In this document: positions 10,272 through 19,790 of the stretch, piece by piece
How the letters are laid out: each line of letters starts with the position of its first letter
How positions within the stretch are numbered: position 1 is the stretch's first letter
NCBI RefSeq assembly: GCF_023555375.1
Contig: NZ_JAJSEE010000001.1
Location: forward strand, 523,973 to 587,972
Length of the DNA: 64,000 nucleotides
Source: Guyparkeria hydrothermalis
GTDB lineage: Bacteria > Pseudomonadota > Gammaproteobacteria > Halothiobacillales > Halothiobacillaceae
Direction: 5' to 3'
The notes under the pieces: model-generated
What the model was told of the DNA's origin: nothing
Seen by the model: the letters and a program-made list of their open reading frames with translations, nothing else
Databases searched by the model: none
Program-made: the position numbers and the translations under genes

Positions 10272-10300
10272 AAAAACAACGGGTCAGGCGACCCGTTGTT
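10272..10300 (-). terminator. Attenuator-like terminator between rpsB and tsf
   Basis: On the minus strand AACAACGGGTC, a 4-nt loop GCCT, then GACCCGTTGTT form an 11-bp stem followed by a short T run (TTT before GTAC). It lies downstream of the rpsB stop and 31 nt before the tsf ATG, so it probably sets the ratio of S2 mRNA to EF-Ts mRNA rather than ending the operon completely. Confidence 0.8.
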
Positions 10301-10351
10301 CATAAATCTGTGACGGGGCCAACCCGGAGGTCGCCCCGCGTCAAGCGGCGC

Positions 10352-11092
10352 TTACTTGGCCGCTTCTTCCTCGTCGGCCACCTCGACGAAGTCCGACTCG
10401 CTGACGTTGGACGCGCCCTTGGCATCCATCACGGCGTCGGCAACAGCAGTGGTGTACAGCTGGATGGCGCGGATGGCGTCATCGTTACCCGGGATGACGT
10501 AATCGACACCCTGGGCGCTGTTGTTGGTATCGACCACGGCCACGACCGGGATGCCCAGCTTCTTGGCTTCCTTGATCGCGATGTCCTCGTGACCGACGTC
10601 GATGACGAACAGCGCGTCCGGGAGGCGCTCCATGTCCTGGATGCCGCCGATGGAACGCTCGAGCTTGGCGCGCTCGCGGGTGGTTTCCAGCGCTTCCTTC
10701 TTGACCAGCTTGGCCAGGCTGCCGTCTTCTTCCATCTGCTTGAGCGCCTTGAGGCGACGGATGGAGGAACGCACGGTGCGGAAGTTGGTCATCATGCCGC
10801 CGAGCCAGCGGTGGTTGACGTACGGCATGCCGCAGCGCTTGGCTTCCTGCTCGACCAGGTCACGCGCCGAACGCTTGGTGCCGACGAACAGGATCTTGCC
10901 GCCGTTGCCGGCCAGCTTGCCGACGTAGTTCAGCGCGTCCTCGAACATCGGCAACGTCTTTTCGAGGTTGATGATGTGGATGCGGTTGCGCTGACCGAAG
11001 ATGTAGGGCGCCATGCCCGGATTCCAGTATCGAGTCTGGTGACCGAAGTGGACACCGGCCTCGATCATCTGACGCATCGTGATTTTAGCCAT
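10352..11092 (-). CDS. rpsB: 30S ribosomal protein S2
   Basis: S2 is a late-assembling protein of the small subunit head. The 246-residue product starts [20 protein letters not shown] and contains [31 protein letters not shown] and [10 protein letters not shown], all diagnostic. An acidic tail (ADEEEAAK) follows. A TATAAT element lies about 145 nt upstream, leaving a long leader of the kind through which S2 represses its own operon in gammaproteobacteria. Confidence 0.98.
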   Translation of the reverse strand: MAKITMRQMIEAGVHFGHQTRYWNPGMAPYIFGQRNRIHIINLEKTLPMFEDALNYVGKLAGNGGKILFVGTKRSARDLVEQEAKRCGMPYVNHRWLGGMMTNFRTVRSSIRRLKALKQMEEDGSLAKLVKKEALETTRERAKLERSIGGIQDMERLPDALFVIDVGHEDIAIKEAKKLGIPVVAVVDTNNSAQGVDYVIPGNDDAIRAIQLYTTAVADAVMDAKGASNVSESDFVEVADEEEAAK

Positions 11093-11238
11093 TGATAACT
11101 ACCTGATTAGATTGGGTTAGGCCTCCGCCACATCTGGCAACGCAACCCCGGCCGAACCGTAGGGCACCCCGCGCTGCCATCTCGATGGGCGTGTGGAATT
11201 TCCGGGACCACGCGATCAAGTCACGGCCCGGCGCGCGG

Positions 11239-11244
11239 ATTATA
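11239..11244 (-). promoter_or_regulatory. Probable -10 element of the rpsB-tsf promoter
   Basis: A perfect TATAAT lies on the minus strand in the 242-nt gap between glmM and rpsB, followed by a GC-rich discriminator. No good -35 hexamer is present at 16-18 nt. Transcription from here would give a leader of about 140 nt before rpsB, long enough for S2 autoregulation; the rest of the gap shows no gene. Confidence 0.6.
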
Positions 11245-11334
11245 CGGGAGAACACCGCCAGACGGAACCGCCAATATGGCCAACCGGCCGGACGCGCAAG
11301 CGGCGGCATCGACCCCGCGCCGACCGACCAGCCA

Positions 11335-12666
11335 TCAGGAGGACGCGTGACGCCGCACCACGTCGGCCAGCCCCTCGGCCACCGCATGGACCTGCTCGCG
11401 CGACTCCCCCTCGACCATGACTCGGATCAGCGGCTCGGTGCCCGACGGCCGCAGCAGGACCCGACCCCGCCCCGCCAGCTCGCGCTCGGCATCGGCCACG
11501 GCGTCGACGATCACCGGGTCCTCCAGCGATAGTGGCCGCTCGATACGCACGTTGACCAGCGTCTGGGGCAGGATCGTCATCGGCGCCAGCAGCTCGGTCA
11601 GGGAACGCTCGCGACGCGCCATCTCCGCCAGCACCTGCAGGGCGGCCACGATGCCGTCGCCCGTGGTGTGCCGATCCAGGCAGAGCAGATGCCCCGAGGA
11701 CTCGCCCCCGAGCAACCAATGCTCGCGCTTGAGCGCCTCGTGGACGTAGCGGTCGCCCACCTTTGCCCGCAGGAACGGGCGCCCCAGGGCCTCGACCGCC
11801 TGCTCCAGGCCGAGGTTGCTCATCAGCGTGCCGACCACGCCACCGGCGTAGCCCTGCTCGACGCGGCCGGCGGCGATCACGTAGAGCAGCTCGTCGCCAT
11901 CGCGGATCGCCCCGTCGGCATCCACCATCACCACCCGGTCGCCGTCGCCGTCGAAGGCGACGCCGAGATCGGCACCCGAAGCGCGCACGGCCGACTGCAG
12001 GGCCTCCGGATGGGTCGAGCCCACGCCCTCGTTGATGTTGAACCCGTCCGGGTTGGCACCGATGACCTCGACCTCCGCGCCGAGCTCGGAGAACACCCGG
12101 GGCGCGACCTGGTAGGTGGCGCCATGGGCACAGTCGACCACGATGCGTAGACCGGCAAGGCTCATGCCGATCGGCACGGTGCTCTTGCAGAACTCGATGT
12201 AGCGCCCGGCCGCGTCGCCGATGCGGTCCGCCTTGCCCAGTTGCCGGTTGTCGATCACCTCCAGCTCGCGGTCGAGCATCGCCTGGATGTCGTCCTCGAC
12301 GGCATCCGGCAGCTTCTCGCCGTGCGCGGAAAAGAACTTCACGCCGTTGTCGTGGAAGGGGTTGTGCGAGGCGCTAATCACCACCCCGGCCGAGGCACGC
12401 AGGGTGCGGGTCAGGTAAGCGATCGCCGGCGTGGGCATGGGGCCGAGCAGGCGCACGTCCACCCCCGCGGCGGAAAAGCCGGATTCCAGCGCGGATTCGA
12501 ACATGTAGCCCGACACCCGGGTGTCCTTGCCGATCAGCACACGCCGTCGGCCGTGATCGCCCAGCACCTTGCCGGCCGCCCAGCCCAGCTTGAGCACGAA
12601 CTCGGGGGTCATGGGGTATTGCCCCACCGCCCCGCGCACGCCATCGGTTCCAAACACCCTGCTCAC
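11335..12666 (-). CDS. glmM: Phosphoglucosamine mutase
   Basis: GlmM interconverts glucosamine-6-phosphate and glucosamine-1-phosphate on the way to UDP-GlcNAc, the precursor of peptidoglycan and lipid A. The 443-residue product starts with FGTDGVRG, has the phosphoserine loop ISASHNP (catalytic Ser about residue 100), the metal-binding DGDGDR motif, and the phosphate-binding [12 protein letters not shown] near the C-terminus. The start is a GTG at 12666 with AGGGG upstream. In many relatives glmM follows folP directly; here a cytochrome gene separates them, and rpsB follows where tpiA-secG is often found. Confidence 0.96.
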   Translation of the reverse strand: MSRVFGTDGVRGAVGQYPMTPEFVLKLGWAAGKVLGDHGRRRVLIGKDTRVSGYMFESALESGFSAAGVDVRLLGPMPTPAIAYLTRTLRASAGVVISASHNPFHDNGVKFFSAHGEKLPDAVEDDIQAMLDRELEVIDNRQLGKADRIGDAAGRYIEFCKSTVPIGMSLAGLRIVVDCAHGATYQVAPRVFSELGAEVEVIGANPDGFNINEGVGSTHPEALQSAVRASGADLGVAFDGDGDRVVMVDADGAIRDGDELLYVIAAGRVEQGYAGGVVGTLMSNLGLEQAVEALGRPFLRAKVGDRYVHEALKREHWLLGGESSGHLLCLDRHTTGDGIVAALQVLAEMARRERSLTELLAPMTILPQTLVNVRIERPLSLEDPVIVDAVADAERELAGRGRVLLRPSGTEPLIRVMVEGESREQVHAVAEGLADVVRRHASS

Positions 12667-12738
12667 GATCGATTCCCCTTTACTCTCGATTCTCGAACGG
12701 CCGACCGGATGTCAGACATCCCGGCGACCGAACGCAAA

Positions 12739-12762
12739 GACGCCGGCAACATAGCCGGCGTC
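12739..12762 (-). terminator. Terminator after the cytochrome c4 gene
   Basis: GACGCCGGC and GCCGGCGTC form a 9-bp perfect stem around a 6-nt loop, followed on the minus strand by a weak T run (TTTGCG). It lies 57 nt after the cytochrome stop and 72 nt before the glmM start, so glmM would need read-through or its own promoter. Confidence 0.65.
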
Positions 12763-12818
12763 CACGGTGCATTCGTCACCCGCCCACCCGATTGGTCGGC
12801 CGGGCGGCGGAAAGCGCC

Positions 12819-13517
12819 TTACTCCGCGTCGTCACCCTCGCCCTCGCCGATGGTGGCGATGTACGCGGCCAGGTTGTTGATGTCCGCGTCGGACAGGTGG
12901 GTCGCCTGCGGGATCATCGCGTAGGAGTACGGGCCCATCTCGGTGCCCTTGCGGTACACCTTCAGCAGGGAGGCGACCTGGGAGGCCGGCAGGCCCTTGA
13001 GCTTGGGCGCGTTCATCAGGTGACCGCCTTCGCCCTGCTCGCCGTGGCAGATGGCGCAAGAGGAGTACAGCGCCTGGCCGCGCTCCACGTCGGCCTTGGC
13101 GATCGCGCCGCTCTCGGCAGCCGGCTCGGCGGCGGCCTGCTCGTCGCCACCGTTACCGCCTTCGCTACCACCGAACTCGTCGGCGATGTAGGCGGCCAGG
13201 TCGGCGATGTCCTCGTCGGAGAGGCTGGCGGCGTTCGGCGCCATGGTGCCGTAGCGGCCACCCAGGCCAACGCTCTTGAGGTAGTCCTGATCACCGTCGC
13301 GGTAGGCGGCCAGCTTCTTCGCGGTCTCTTCCTGGCCCAGGCCGGTCAGCTTCGGGAAGGCCCCGCCCTGACCATCGCCGGCGGCGCCGTGGCAAGCCGC
13401 GCAGGAGGCGTACTTTTCCTTGCCCGCGGCGACGTCGCCGGCGGCGTAAGTCAGCATCGGAGCCGCGAGGGCACCACTGGCGGCAAGAGCAATGAGTGAA
13501 CGACGCATCTGTTTCAT
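12819..13517 (-). CDS. Dihaem cytochrome c4-type periplasmic protein
   Basis: Cytochromes c4 carry electrons to terminal oxidases (cbb3 type in many proteobacteria). The 232-residue product has a signal peptide (cleavage near TYA-AGD) and two haem-binding CxxCH sites, CAACH at residues 39-43 and CAICH near 147, each followed by a class I cytochrome fold with a distal Met (YGTMAP in the first). An acidic, Gly/Ala-rich linker of about 30 residues separates the domains and the tail is acidic. The start is the ATG at 13517; a second ATG three codons on is possible. It is flanked by a promoter, a palindrome and its own terminator, so it looks like an independent unit set between folP and glmM. Confidence 0.9.
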   Translation of the reverse strand: MKQMRRSLIALAASGALAAPMLTYAAGDVAAGKEKYASCAACHGAAGDGQGGAFPKLTGLGQEETAKKLAAYRDGDQDYLKSVGLGGRYGTMAPNAASLSDEDIADLAAYIADEFGGSEGGNGGDEQAAAEPAAESGAIAKADVERGQALYSSCAICHGEQGEGGHLMNAPKLKGLPASQVASLLKVYRKGTEMGPYSYAMIPQATHLSDADINNLAAYIATIGEGEGDDAE

Positions 13518-13570
13518 GATTTTTCTCTCAACTGTTGCACCCCGCGACACCCGCCGGGCAAAAAACACCA

Positions 13571-13587
13571 CGATGTCAATGACATCG
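13571..13587. promoter_or_regulatory. Perfect palindrome upstream of cytochrome c4 (candidate operator)
   Basis: CGATGTCA, one central A, then TGACATCG is a perfect 17-nt dyad 54 nt upstream of the cytochrome start, downstream of a candidate promoter. The symmetry and position suggest an operator for a dimeric regulator; it does not match the FNR half-site TTGAT. The regulator is unknown. Confidence 0.45.
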
Positions 13588-13648
13588 GAAAACGGTAACC
13601 CGGCGGATAGGCGGCGTTTTCAAGTCAACCAAATTAACCCCGCCGGGC

Positions 13649-13678
13649 AAAATATCAGAAAACCCTAATTCGTTCCAA
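13649..13678 (-). promoter_or_regulatory. Candidate sigma-70 promoter for cytochrome c4
   Basis: TTGGAA (-35) and TATTTT (-10) are separated by 18 nt on the minus strand in the 214-nt AT-rich gap between folP and the cytochrome gene. Each hexamer matches the consensus at four of six positions. Confidence 0.4.
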
Positions 13679-13731
13679 GGCAAACGCTTTTATGGCGGGA
13701 AAGCCGCGCTTGTACGCCCACCGCGGCCGGA

Positions 13732-14558
13732 TCACGCCTGGCTCGTGGCCGCCCAGACCGCCAGGGCGTCCCGGGTCGCCTCGACGTCGTGCACGCGGAT
13801 CACCGCGGCGCCGCGCTCGGCGGCCAGCAGGGCGGCGGCCGCGCTGCCCACCGCTCGCCGATCCACCGGCTGGCCGGTGGCCTCGCCGATCATGCGCTTG
13901 CGCGACATGCCCACCAGGACGGGGGCATCCAGTCGCGCGAGCTCGCCGAGCCGGCGCAGCAGCTCGAAGTTCTGCTCATGGGTCTTGGCAAAGCCGAAGC
14001 CCGGGTCCACCAGGAGCCGCTCGGCCGGCACGCCGGCCTCCCGAAGCAGGCGCAGGCGGTCGGCCAGGTAGTCGATCACATCGGTCACCACGTCGCGGTA
14101 GTCGGTCCAGGTCGCCATGTCGCCGGGCTCGCCGCGCATGTGCATCACGCACACCGAGGCGCCACTCGCCGCTGCCGCCTCGACAGCGCCCGGCCGGGTC
14201 AGCGCCCGCACGTCGTTGATCAGGCAGGCGCCCGCCTCGACCGCGCGCGTCATGACGCTCGGGGTGCTGGTGTCGACCGACAGCGGGCAATCGAACCGAG
14301 CCGCCAACGCCTCGATGACGGGGATGACGCGCGCCAGCTCCTCGTCTTGGGTCACCGGCGTGGCGCCCGGACGCGTCGATTCCCCACCAATGTCGAGTAG
14401 GTCGGCACCCGCCTCAAGCATCGCCTCGGCCGCCGCGAGCGCCCGGTCGACGCTGTTGAATCGACCGCCGTCGGAAAACGAATCCGGCGTGGCATTCAGG
14501 ATGCCCATGATCAACGGGCGTCCCGTCTGCCGCCAGTCCGGGCAGGCGCGCGGGGCGT

Positions 14559-14562
<4 letters not shown>
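13732..14562 (-). CDS. folP: Dihydropteroate synthase
   Basis: FolP condenses p-aminobenzoate with 6-hydroxymethyl-dihydropterin pyrophosphate in folate synthesis and is the sulfonamide target. The 276-residue TIM barrel has [14 protein letters not shown] near the N-terminus, [15 protein letters not shown], and [11 protein letters not shown], the pterin-binding motifs. Its ATG overlaps the ftsH stop by 4 nt (ATGA), as is usual in the rlmE-ftsH-folP-glmM cluster. Confidence 0.96.
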
Positions 14563-16571
<2,009 letters not shown>

Positions 16572-16664
16572 CGCAACACCTCTGCGTACAGCCGCAAACA
16601 GGCGGACATCCCCGATGCCCGCCTGCCCTGGCGAATCAATGAATCGAATATTGTTCGGACAACC

Positions 16665-17288
16665 TTATCTCACGCGCTTGCCGGTTGCCACCAGATACAC
16701 CTCTCGCGAGCGTGGCCGGGAGGCCTTGGGCTTGCGCACCACCACGCGATCGAAGCGCTGACGCGTTTCCTTGACGTACTCGTCGAAGCCCTCGCCCTGG
16801 AACAGCTTGGTCACGAAGGCGCCCTTGGGCTTGAGCATGCGATCGCAGAAATCGAGTGCGAGTTCCGCGAGATACATGGAGCGGGGAATGTCGACCGAAT
16901 CCACCCCACTCATGTTGGGGGCCATGTCGGAAAGCACAAGGTCGACCTCGCGCTCGCCCAGGGCCGCCTCCAGTTCGTGCAGCACGGCGTCCTCGGTGAA
17001 GTCGCCCTGCAGCACGGTCGTGTCGGCGAACTGATCCATCGGCAACAGGTCGAGGGCGAAGACGTGTCCCTTGCTGCCGACGATCTGGGCGGCGTACTGG
17101 GTCCAGCCGCCCGGCGCGGCGCCCAGGTCGACTACCGTCATGCCCGGCTTGAGAAACCGATCGCGTTCGTTGAGCTCGATCAGCTTGTAGACGGCACGCG
17201 AGCGCCAGCCTTCACGCTGCGCCTTTTGCACGAACTCGTCACGAAAATGCTCGGCGAGCCATCGTTTGCTGCTGACCGACCGCGCCAT
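16665..17288 (-). CDS. rlmE: 23S rRNA (uridine-2'-O)-methyltransferase RlmE
   Basis: RlmE (RrmJ/FtsJ) methylates U2552 of 23S rRNA in the A-loop, a late step of 50S assembly. The 207-residue product has the SAM site [11 protein letters not shown] and the catalytic K-D-K-E set, seen as Lys35 (AVYKL), Asp121 (DMAPN), Lys161 (VTKLFQG) and the Glu of REVYLVA. It precedes ftsH by 93 nt as in most gammaproteobacteria, but its usual divergent neighbour yhbY is displaced by the SCO/PCuAC pair. Confidence 0.96.
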   Translation of the reverse strand: MARSVSSKRWLAEHFRDEFVQKAQREGWRSRAVYKLIELNERDRFLKPGMTVVDLGAAPGGWTQYAAQIVGSKGHVFALDLLPMDQFADTTVLQGDFTEDAVLHELEAALGEREVDLVLSDMAPNMSGVDSVDIPRSMYLAELALDFCDRMLKPKGAFVTKLFQGEGFDEYVKETRQRFDRVVVRKPKASRPRSREVYLVATGKRVR

Positions 17289-17320
17289 GGGGCCTCCGGG
17301 TGGGATGTTGCGGGAGGCGG

Positions 17321-17349
17321 ATTATCCCCCATCCCCCCTTGCCACCCAA
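17321..17349 (-). promoter_or_regulatory. Candidate promoter for rlmE-ftsH-folP
   Basis: On the minus strand TTGGGT and GATAAT are separated by 17 nt, about 33 nt before the rlmE ATG. The -10 matches five of six consensus bases, the -35 only three. The 146-nt gap to the PCuAC gene contains no other clear signal. Confidence 0.45.
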
Positions 17350-17434
17350 ACCGGGCGCGGCGAATCACGAAGGACCGCCGACGGTGAGCGGCACCGGAAG
17401 CCGATCTCGGCGCCCGGGCCTCAGCGGCGGGGTT

Positions 17435-17911
17435 TCAGTGATGATGGTGGCCATGATCGTGAGAGTGCCCTGCCGGCTGCGCGGCACGCGGGCGCACGAC
17501 CGCCTCGACCGTCTGGGTGCTGCCGTCCTCGAACTCGAGCTCGATCGCGATGCGATCGCCCTCGGCCGGCGCGCGCTCCGCGCCGATCAGCATGATGTGC
17601 AGGCCACCCGGTGCCAACGTGACGGCCTCGCCGGCCGGCACGGTAATCCGATCCTGGCGCACCATGCGGTGCATGCCGTCCTCGTTGAACGACCGATGCA
17701 GCTCGACCGTTTCGAACCCGGGCGCATCGGCCCCGACCACGTGCACCGGCTGGTCGTCGCCGTTTCGCCATTCCATGAACGCGGCCGTGGCGTAGGCGCC
17801 CGGCGGGGACAGCACCACCCAGGGGTCGCGCACGTCGAGCTCGGCGGCCACGGCCGGCAGGGTTACCACGGAGGCTAGCGTGGCTAGGATCAGGGCGGAC
17901 AGGCGTTTCAT
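17435..17911 (-). CDS. Periplasmic copper chaperone PCuAC
   Basis: PCuA(C) proteins carry Cu(I) in the periplasm to the CuA or CuB centre of haem-copper oxidases together with SCO. The 158-residue product has a signal peptide (to about residue 23, AVAA), and the exact metal motif H-x10-M-x21-H-x-M at His72, Met83, His105 and Met107. The C-terminus is a His-rich tail (HSHDHGHHHH) that could buffer copper. Its ATG overlaps the SCO stop by 4 nt, so the pair is one operon. Confidence 0.92.
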   Translation of the reverse strand: MKRLSALILATLASVVTLPAVAAELDVRDPWVVLSPPGAYATAAFMEWRNGDDQPVHVVGADAPGFETVELHRSFNEDGMHRMVRQDRITVPAGEAVTLAPGGLHIMLIGAERAPAEGDRIAIELEFEDGSTQTVEAVVRPRAAQPAGHSHDHGHHHH

Positions 17912-18567
17912 TCGGGATCTACCTCGGAGAGAAAGGACTGGAGCGTCGTGACGATCCGGTCAGGCTGATGTGGCCCCGGCAACAGGGCGAGCATCCGTCC
18001 TTGCGGATCGATCAGGCGAAAGCCGGTGTCGTGATCGACACTGTAGCGCCGTTCACCCGGCGCGTGCTTACCGATACGGTAACCGGCCTTTACCGCGCCG
18101 GTGACCGCGTCGATCGCCTCGCGCGATCCGGTCACCGGCACGAATGCCTGGTGGAAGAAGGCGGTGTACTGGGCCAGGTGATCCGGCGTGTCGCGCTCGG
18201 GGTCGACCGACAGGAACACCACCTGCCAATCGCGTTCGGGCAGCCGTGACTGCAATGCCGGGAGGATCACCGCCAGTTGCCCGAGCTCGGTCGGGCAGAC
18301 GTCGGGGCAATAGCTGTAACCCACGTAGAGCAGCGTCCAGCGCCCGTCAAACAACGTCGGGGTCTGGACCGGACCGTCCACGCCATCGAGCGTCACCTCG
18401 GGCACCGGCATGGGTGCCTCGGGGGTGCGTAACACCAGCGGCTCGGGGCTCTCGTAGCCGGCAAGCGGGTTGGCCTCGGCGTTCTCGGCATCCGACTGGC
18501 AGCCGGCGAGCAACGAGACGATAACGACGGGCAGGAGCAGAACGCGCAGCAACATGGTGTCGGTCAT
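17908..18567 (-). CDS. SCO1/SenC-family copper chaperone lipoprotein
   Basis: SCO proteins deliver copper to, or reduce, the CuA site of cytochrome oxidase. The product (219 residues from the ATG at 18567) has a lipobox LLAGC (Cys23), then a thioredoxin-like fold with the copper motif CPDVCP (Cys87, Cys91) and the distal ligand His179 in VDHDTG. An alternative ATG lies four codons downstream at 18555. The longer in-frame extension runs antisense through yhbY and is rejected. With PCuAC it forms an oxidase-assembly pair divergent from yhbY. Confidence 0.93.
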   Translation of the reverse strand: MTDTMLLRVLLLPVVIVSLLAGCQSDAENAEANPLAGYESPEPLVLRTPEAPMPVPEVTLDGVDGPVQTPTLFDGRWTLLYVGYSYCPDVCPTELGQLAVILPALQSRLPERDWQVVFLSVDPERDTPDHLAQYTAFFHQAFVPVTGSREAIDAVTGAVKAGYRIGKHAPGERRYSVDHDTGFRLIDPQGRMLALLPGPHQPDRIVTTLQSFLSEVDPE

Positions 18568-18620
18568 TGGTCCGAGAGAGTCCAGAACGGTAAACTGCCG
18601 AGTCATCCACGGCGTTGCAA

Positions 18621-18636
18621 TGTGTGATTTCACACA
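18621..18636. promoter_or_regulatory. Perfect palindrome between SCO and yhbY (candidate operator)
   Basis: TGTGTGA, two T, then TCACACA is a perfect dyad in the 103-nt divergent gap. It looks like a CRP site at first sight, but the TGTGA and TCACA half-sites are only 2 nt apart instead of 6. A different dimeric regulator of the copper/oxidase genes is possible. Confidence 0.45.
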
Positions 18637-18670
18637 GCCGCCTCCCTGATTCCCGGAGAGTCCCGACGAC

Positions 18671-18988
18671 ATGAATCTCACCGCCCGCCAGCGACAGTAT
18701 CTTCGCGCCGAAGCCCACCACCTGAAGCCCGTGGTGCTCCTCGGCCAGCACGGCCTGACCGAGGCGGTGCTCGCCGAGATCGAGCAGGCCCTCGAGATCC
18801 ACGAACTGATCAAGGTGCGCGTGCCGGGCGTCGAGCGCGACGAAAAGCGCCAGATCATCGACGCGATCACCGACGAAACCAAGGCCACCCTCGTGCAGAC
18901 GGTCGGCCACATTGCGGTGCTGTTCCGCCCGCGAGCCAGCTACTCGGACTTCAACCTGCCCAAGCCGGGGAAACCCAAGCAGCAATGA
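18671..18988 (+). CDS. yhbY: YhbY-family CRM-domain RNA-binding protein
   Basis: YhbY is a small 50S-precursor-associated RNA-binding protein with a CRM (KH-like) fold. The 105-residue reading has LTARQRQYLRAEAHHLKPVV, the GQHGLT motif (the GxxG-like loop) and KVRVPG. It is transcribed with aat, overlapping it by 4 nt. GGAGAG precedes the ATG at an extended spacing. Confidence 0.94.
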   Translation: MNLTARQRQYLRAEAHHLKPVVLLGQHGLTEAVLAEIEQALEIHELIKVRVPGVERDEKRQIIDAITDETKATLVQTVGHIAVLFRPRASYSDFNLPKPGKPKQQ

Positions 18989-19656
18989 TCCCGCTGCTCG
19001 GGCCGGAGCCTGCCGCCTTTCCACCGGTTGCCAGCGCGCTGACCGAGCCCAATGGCCTGTTGGCCGCCGGCGGTGATCTGTCGGTCGAGCGCCTGACGGA
19101 AGCGTATCGGCGCGGCATCTTCCCCTGGTACTCCGAGGGCGACCCGATCCTGTGGTGGAGCCCGGACCCGCGCACCCTGTTCACGCCCGAGCGTTTCCAC
19201 GTCTCGCGCAGCCTGGCCAAGTGGCGCCGGCAGGAACGCTATAGAGTCACGGTCGACACGGCCTTCGCCGAGGTGGTCGACGGCTGCGCCGGGCCGCGCC
19301 GCGGCGATCCGGGCACCTGGATCGTGCCGGCCATGCGCCAGGCATTCCTCGACCTGCACGCCGCCGGCATCGCCCACTCGGTGGAAGTCTGGGCCGGCGA
19401 CACCCTGGTGGGCGGACTGTTCGGCAGCCGGCTCGGCCGGGCGGCCTTCGGCGAGTCGATGTTCAGCCGCGCGCCCAATGCCTCGAAGTTCGCGCTGGCC
19501 GCCATCCTGGTCGACGGGGTCTGGGGAGAGATCGACTTCCTCGACGCCCAGTTCACCACCGAGCACCTGCTCGGCCTGGGTGCCGAGGAATACCCGCGTT
19601 CGGTGTTCACGCGCTGGCTCGACGAGGCGGCTCGCCGCAACGAGCCGGGCGGGTGA
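18985..19656 (+). CDS. aat: Leucyl/phenylalanyl-tRNA-protein transferase
   Basis: Aat attaches Leu or Phe to proteins with N-terminal Lys or Arg, marking them for ClpAP by the N-degron pathway. The 223-residue product has PNGLLAAGGDLS, YRRGIFPWY and WWSPDPR near the N-terminus and ESMFSRAPNASK in the GNAT-like core, all conserved in the family. clpA and clpS are not in the window. Overlap with yhbY is ATGA. Confidence 0.96.
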   Translation: MIPLLGPEPAAFPPVASALTEPNGLLAAGGDLSVERLTEAYRRGIFPWYSEGDPILWWSPDPRTLFTPERFHVSRSLAKWRRQERYRVTVDTAFAEVVDGCAGPRRGDPGTWIVPAMRQAFLDLHAAGIAHSVEVWAGDTLVGGLFGSRLGRAAFGESMFSRAPNASKFALAAILVDGVWGEIDFLDAQFTTEHLLGLGAEEYPRSVFTRWLDEAARRNEPGG

Positions 19657-19790
19657 GCCTCACGCCTGCCGAGCGACTCGCCCCGCCCGCGCCCGAGGCG
19701 GTTGTGATAAAACAGGGGGCATTCGCTTAGCCGGTTAACCAGTCATACCGGCGACACGCCGCCCGCCCACGTCAAGGAACGAGACATTCC

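Noticed and set aside
18621..18636. CRP site between SCO and yhbY
   Set aside because: The half-sites TGTGA and TCACA are 2 nt apart; CRP needs 6. Kept as an unassigned dyad.
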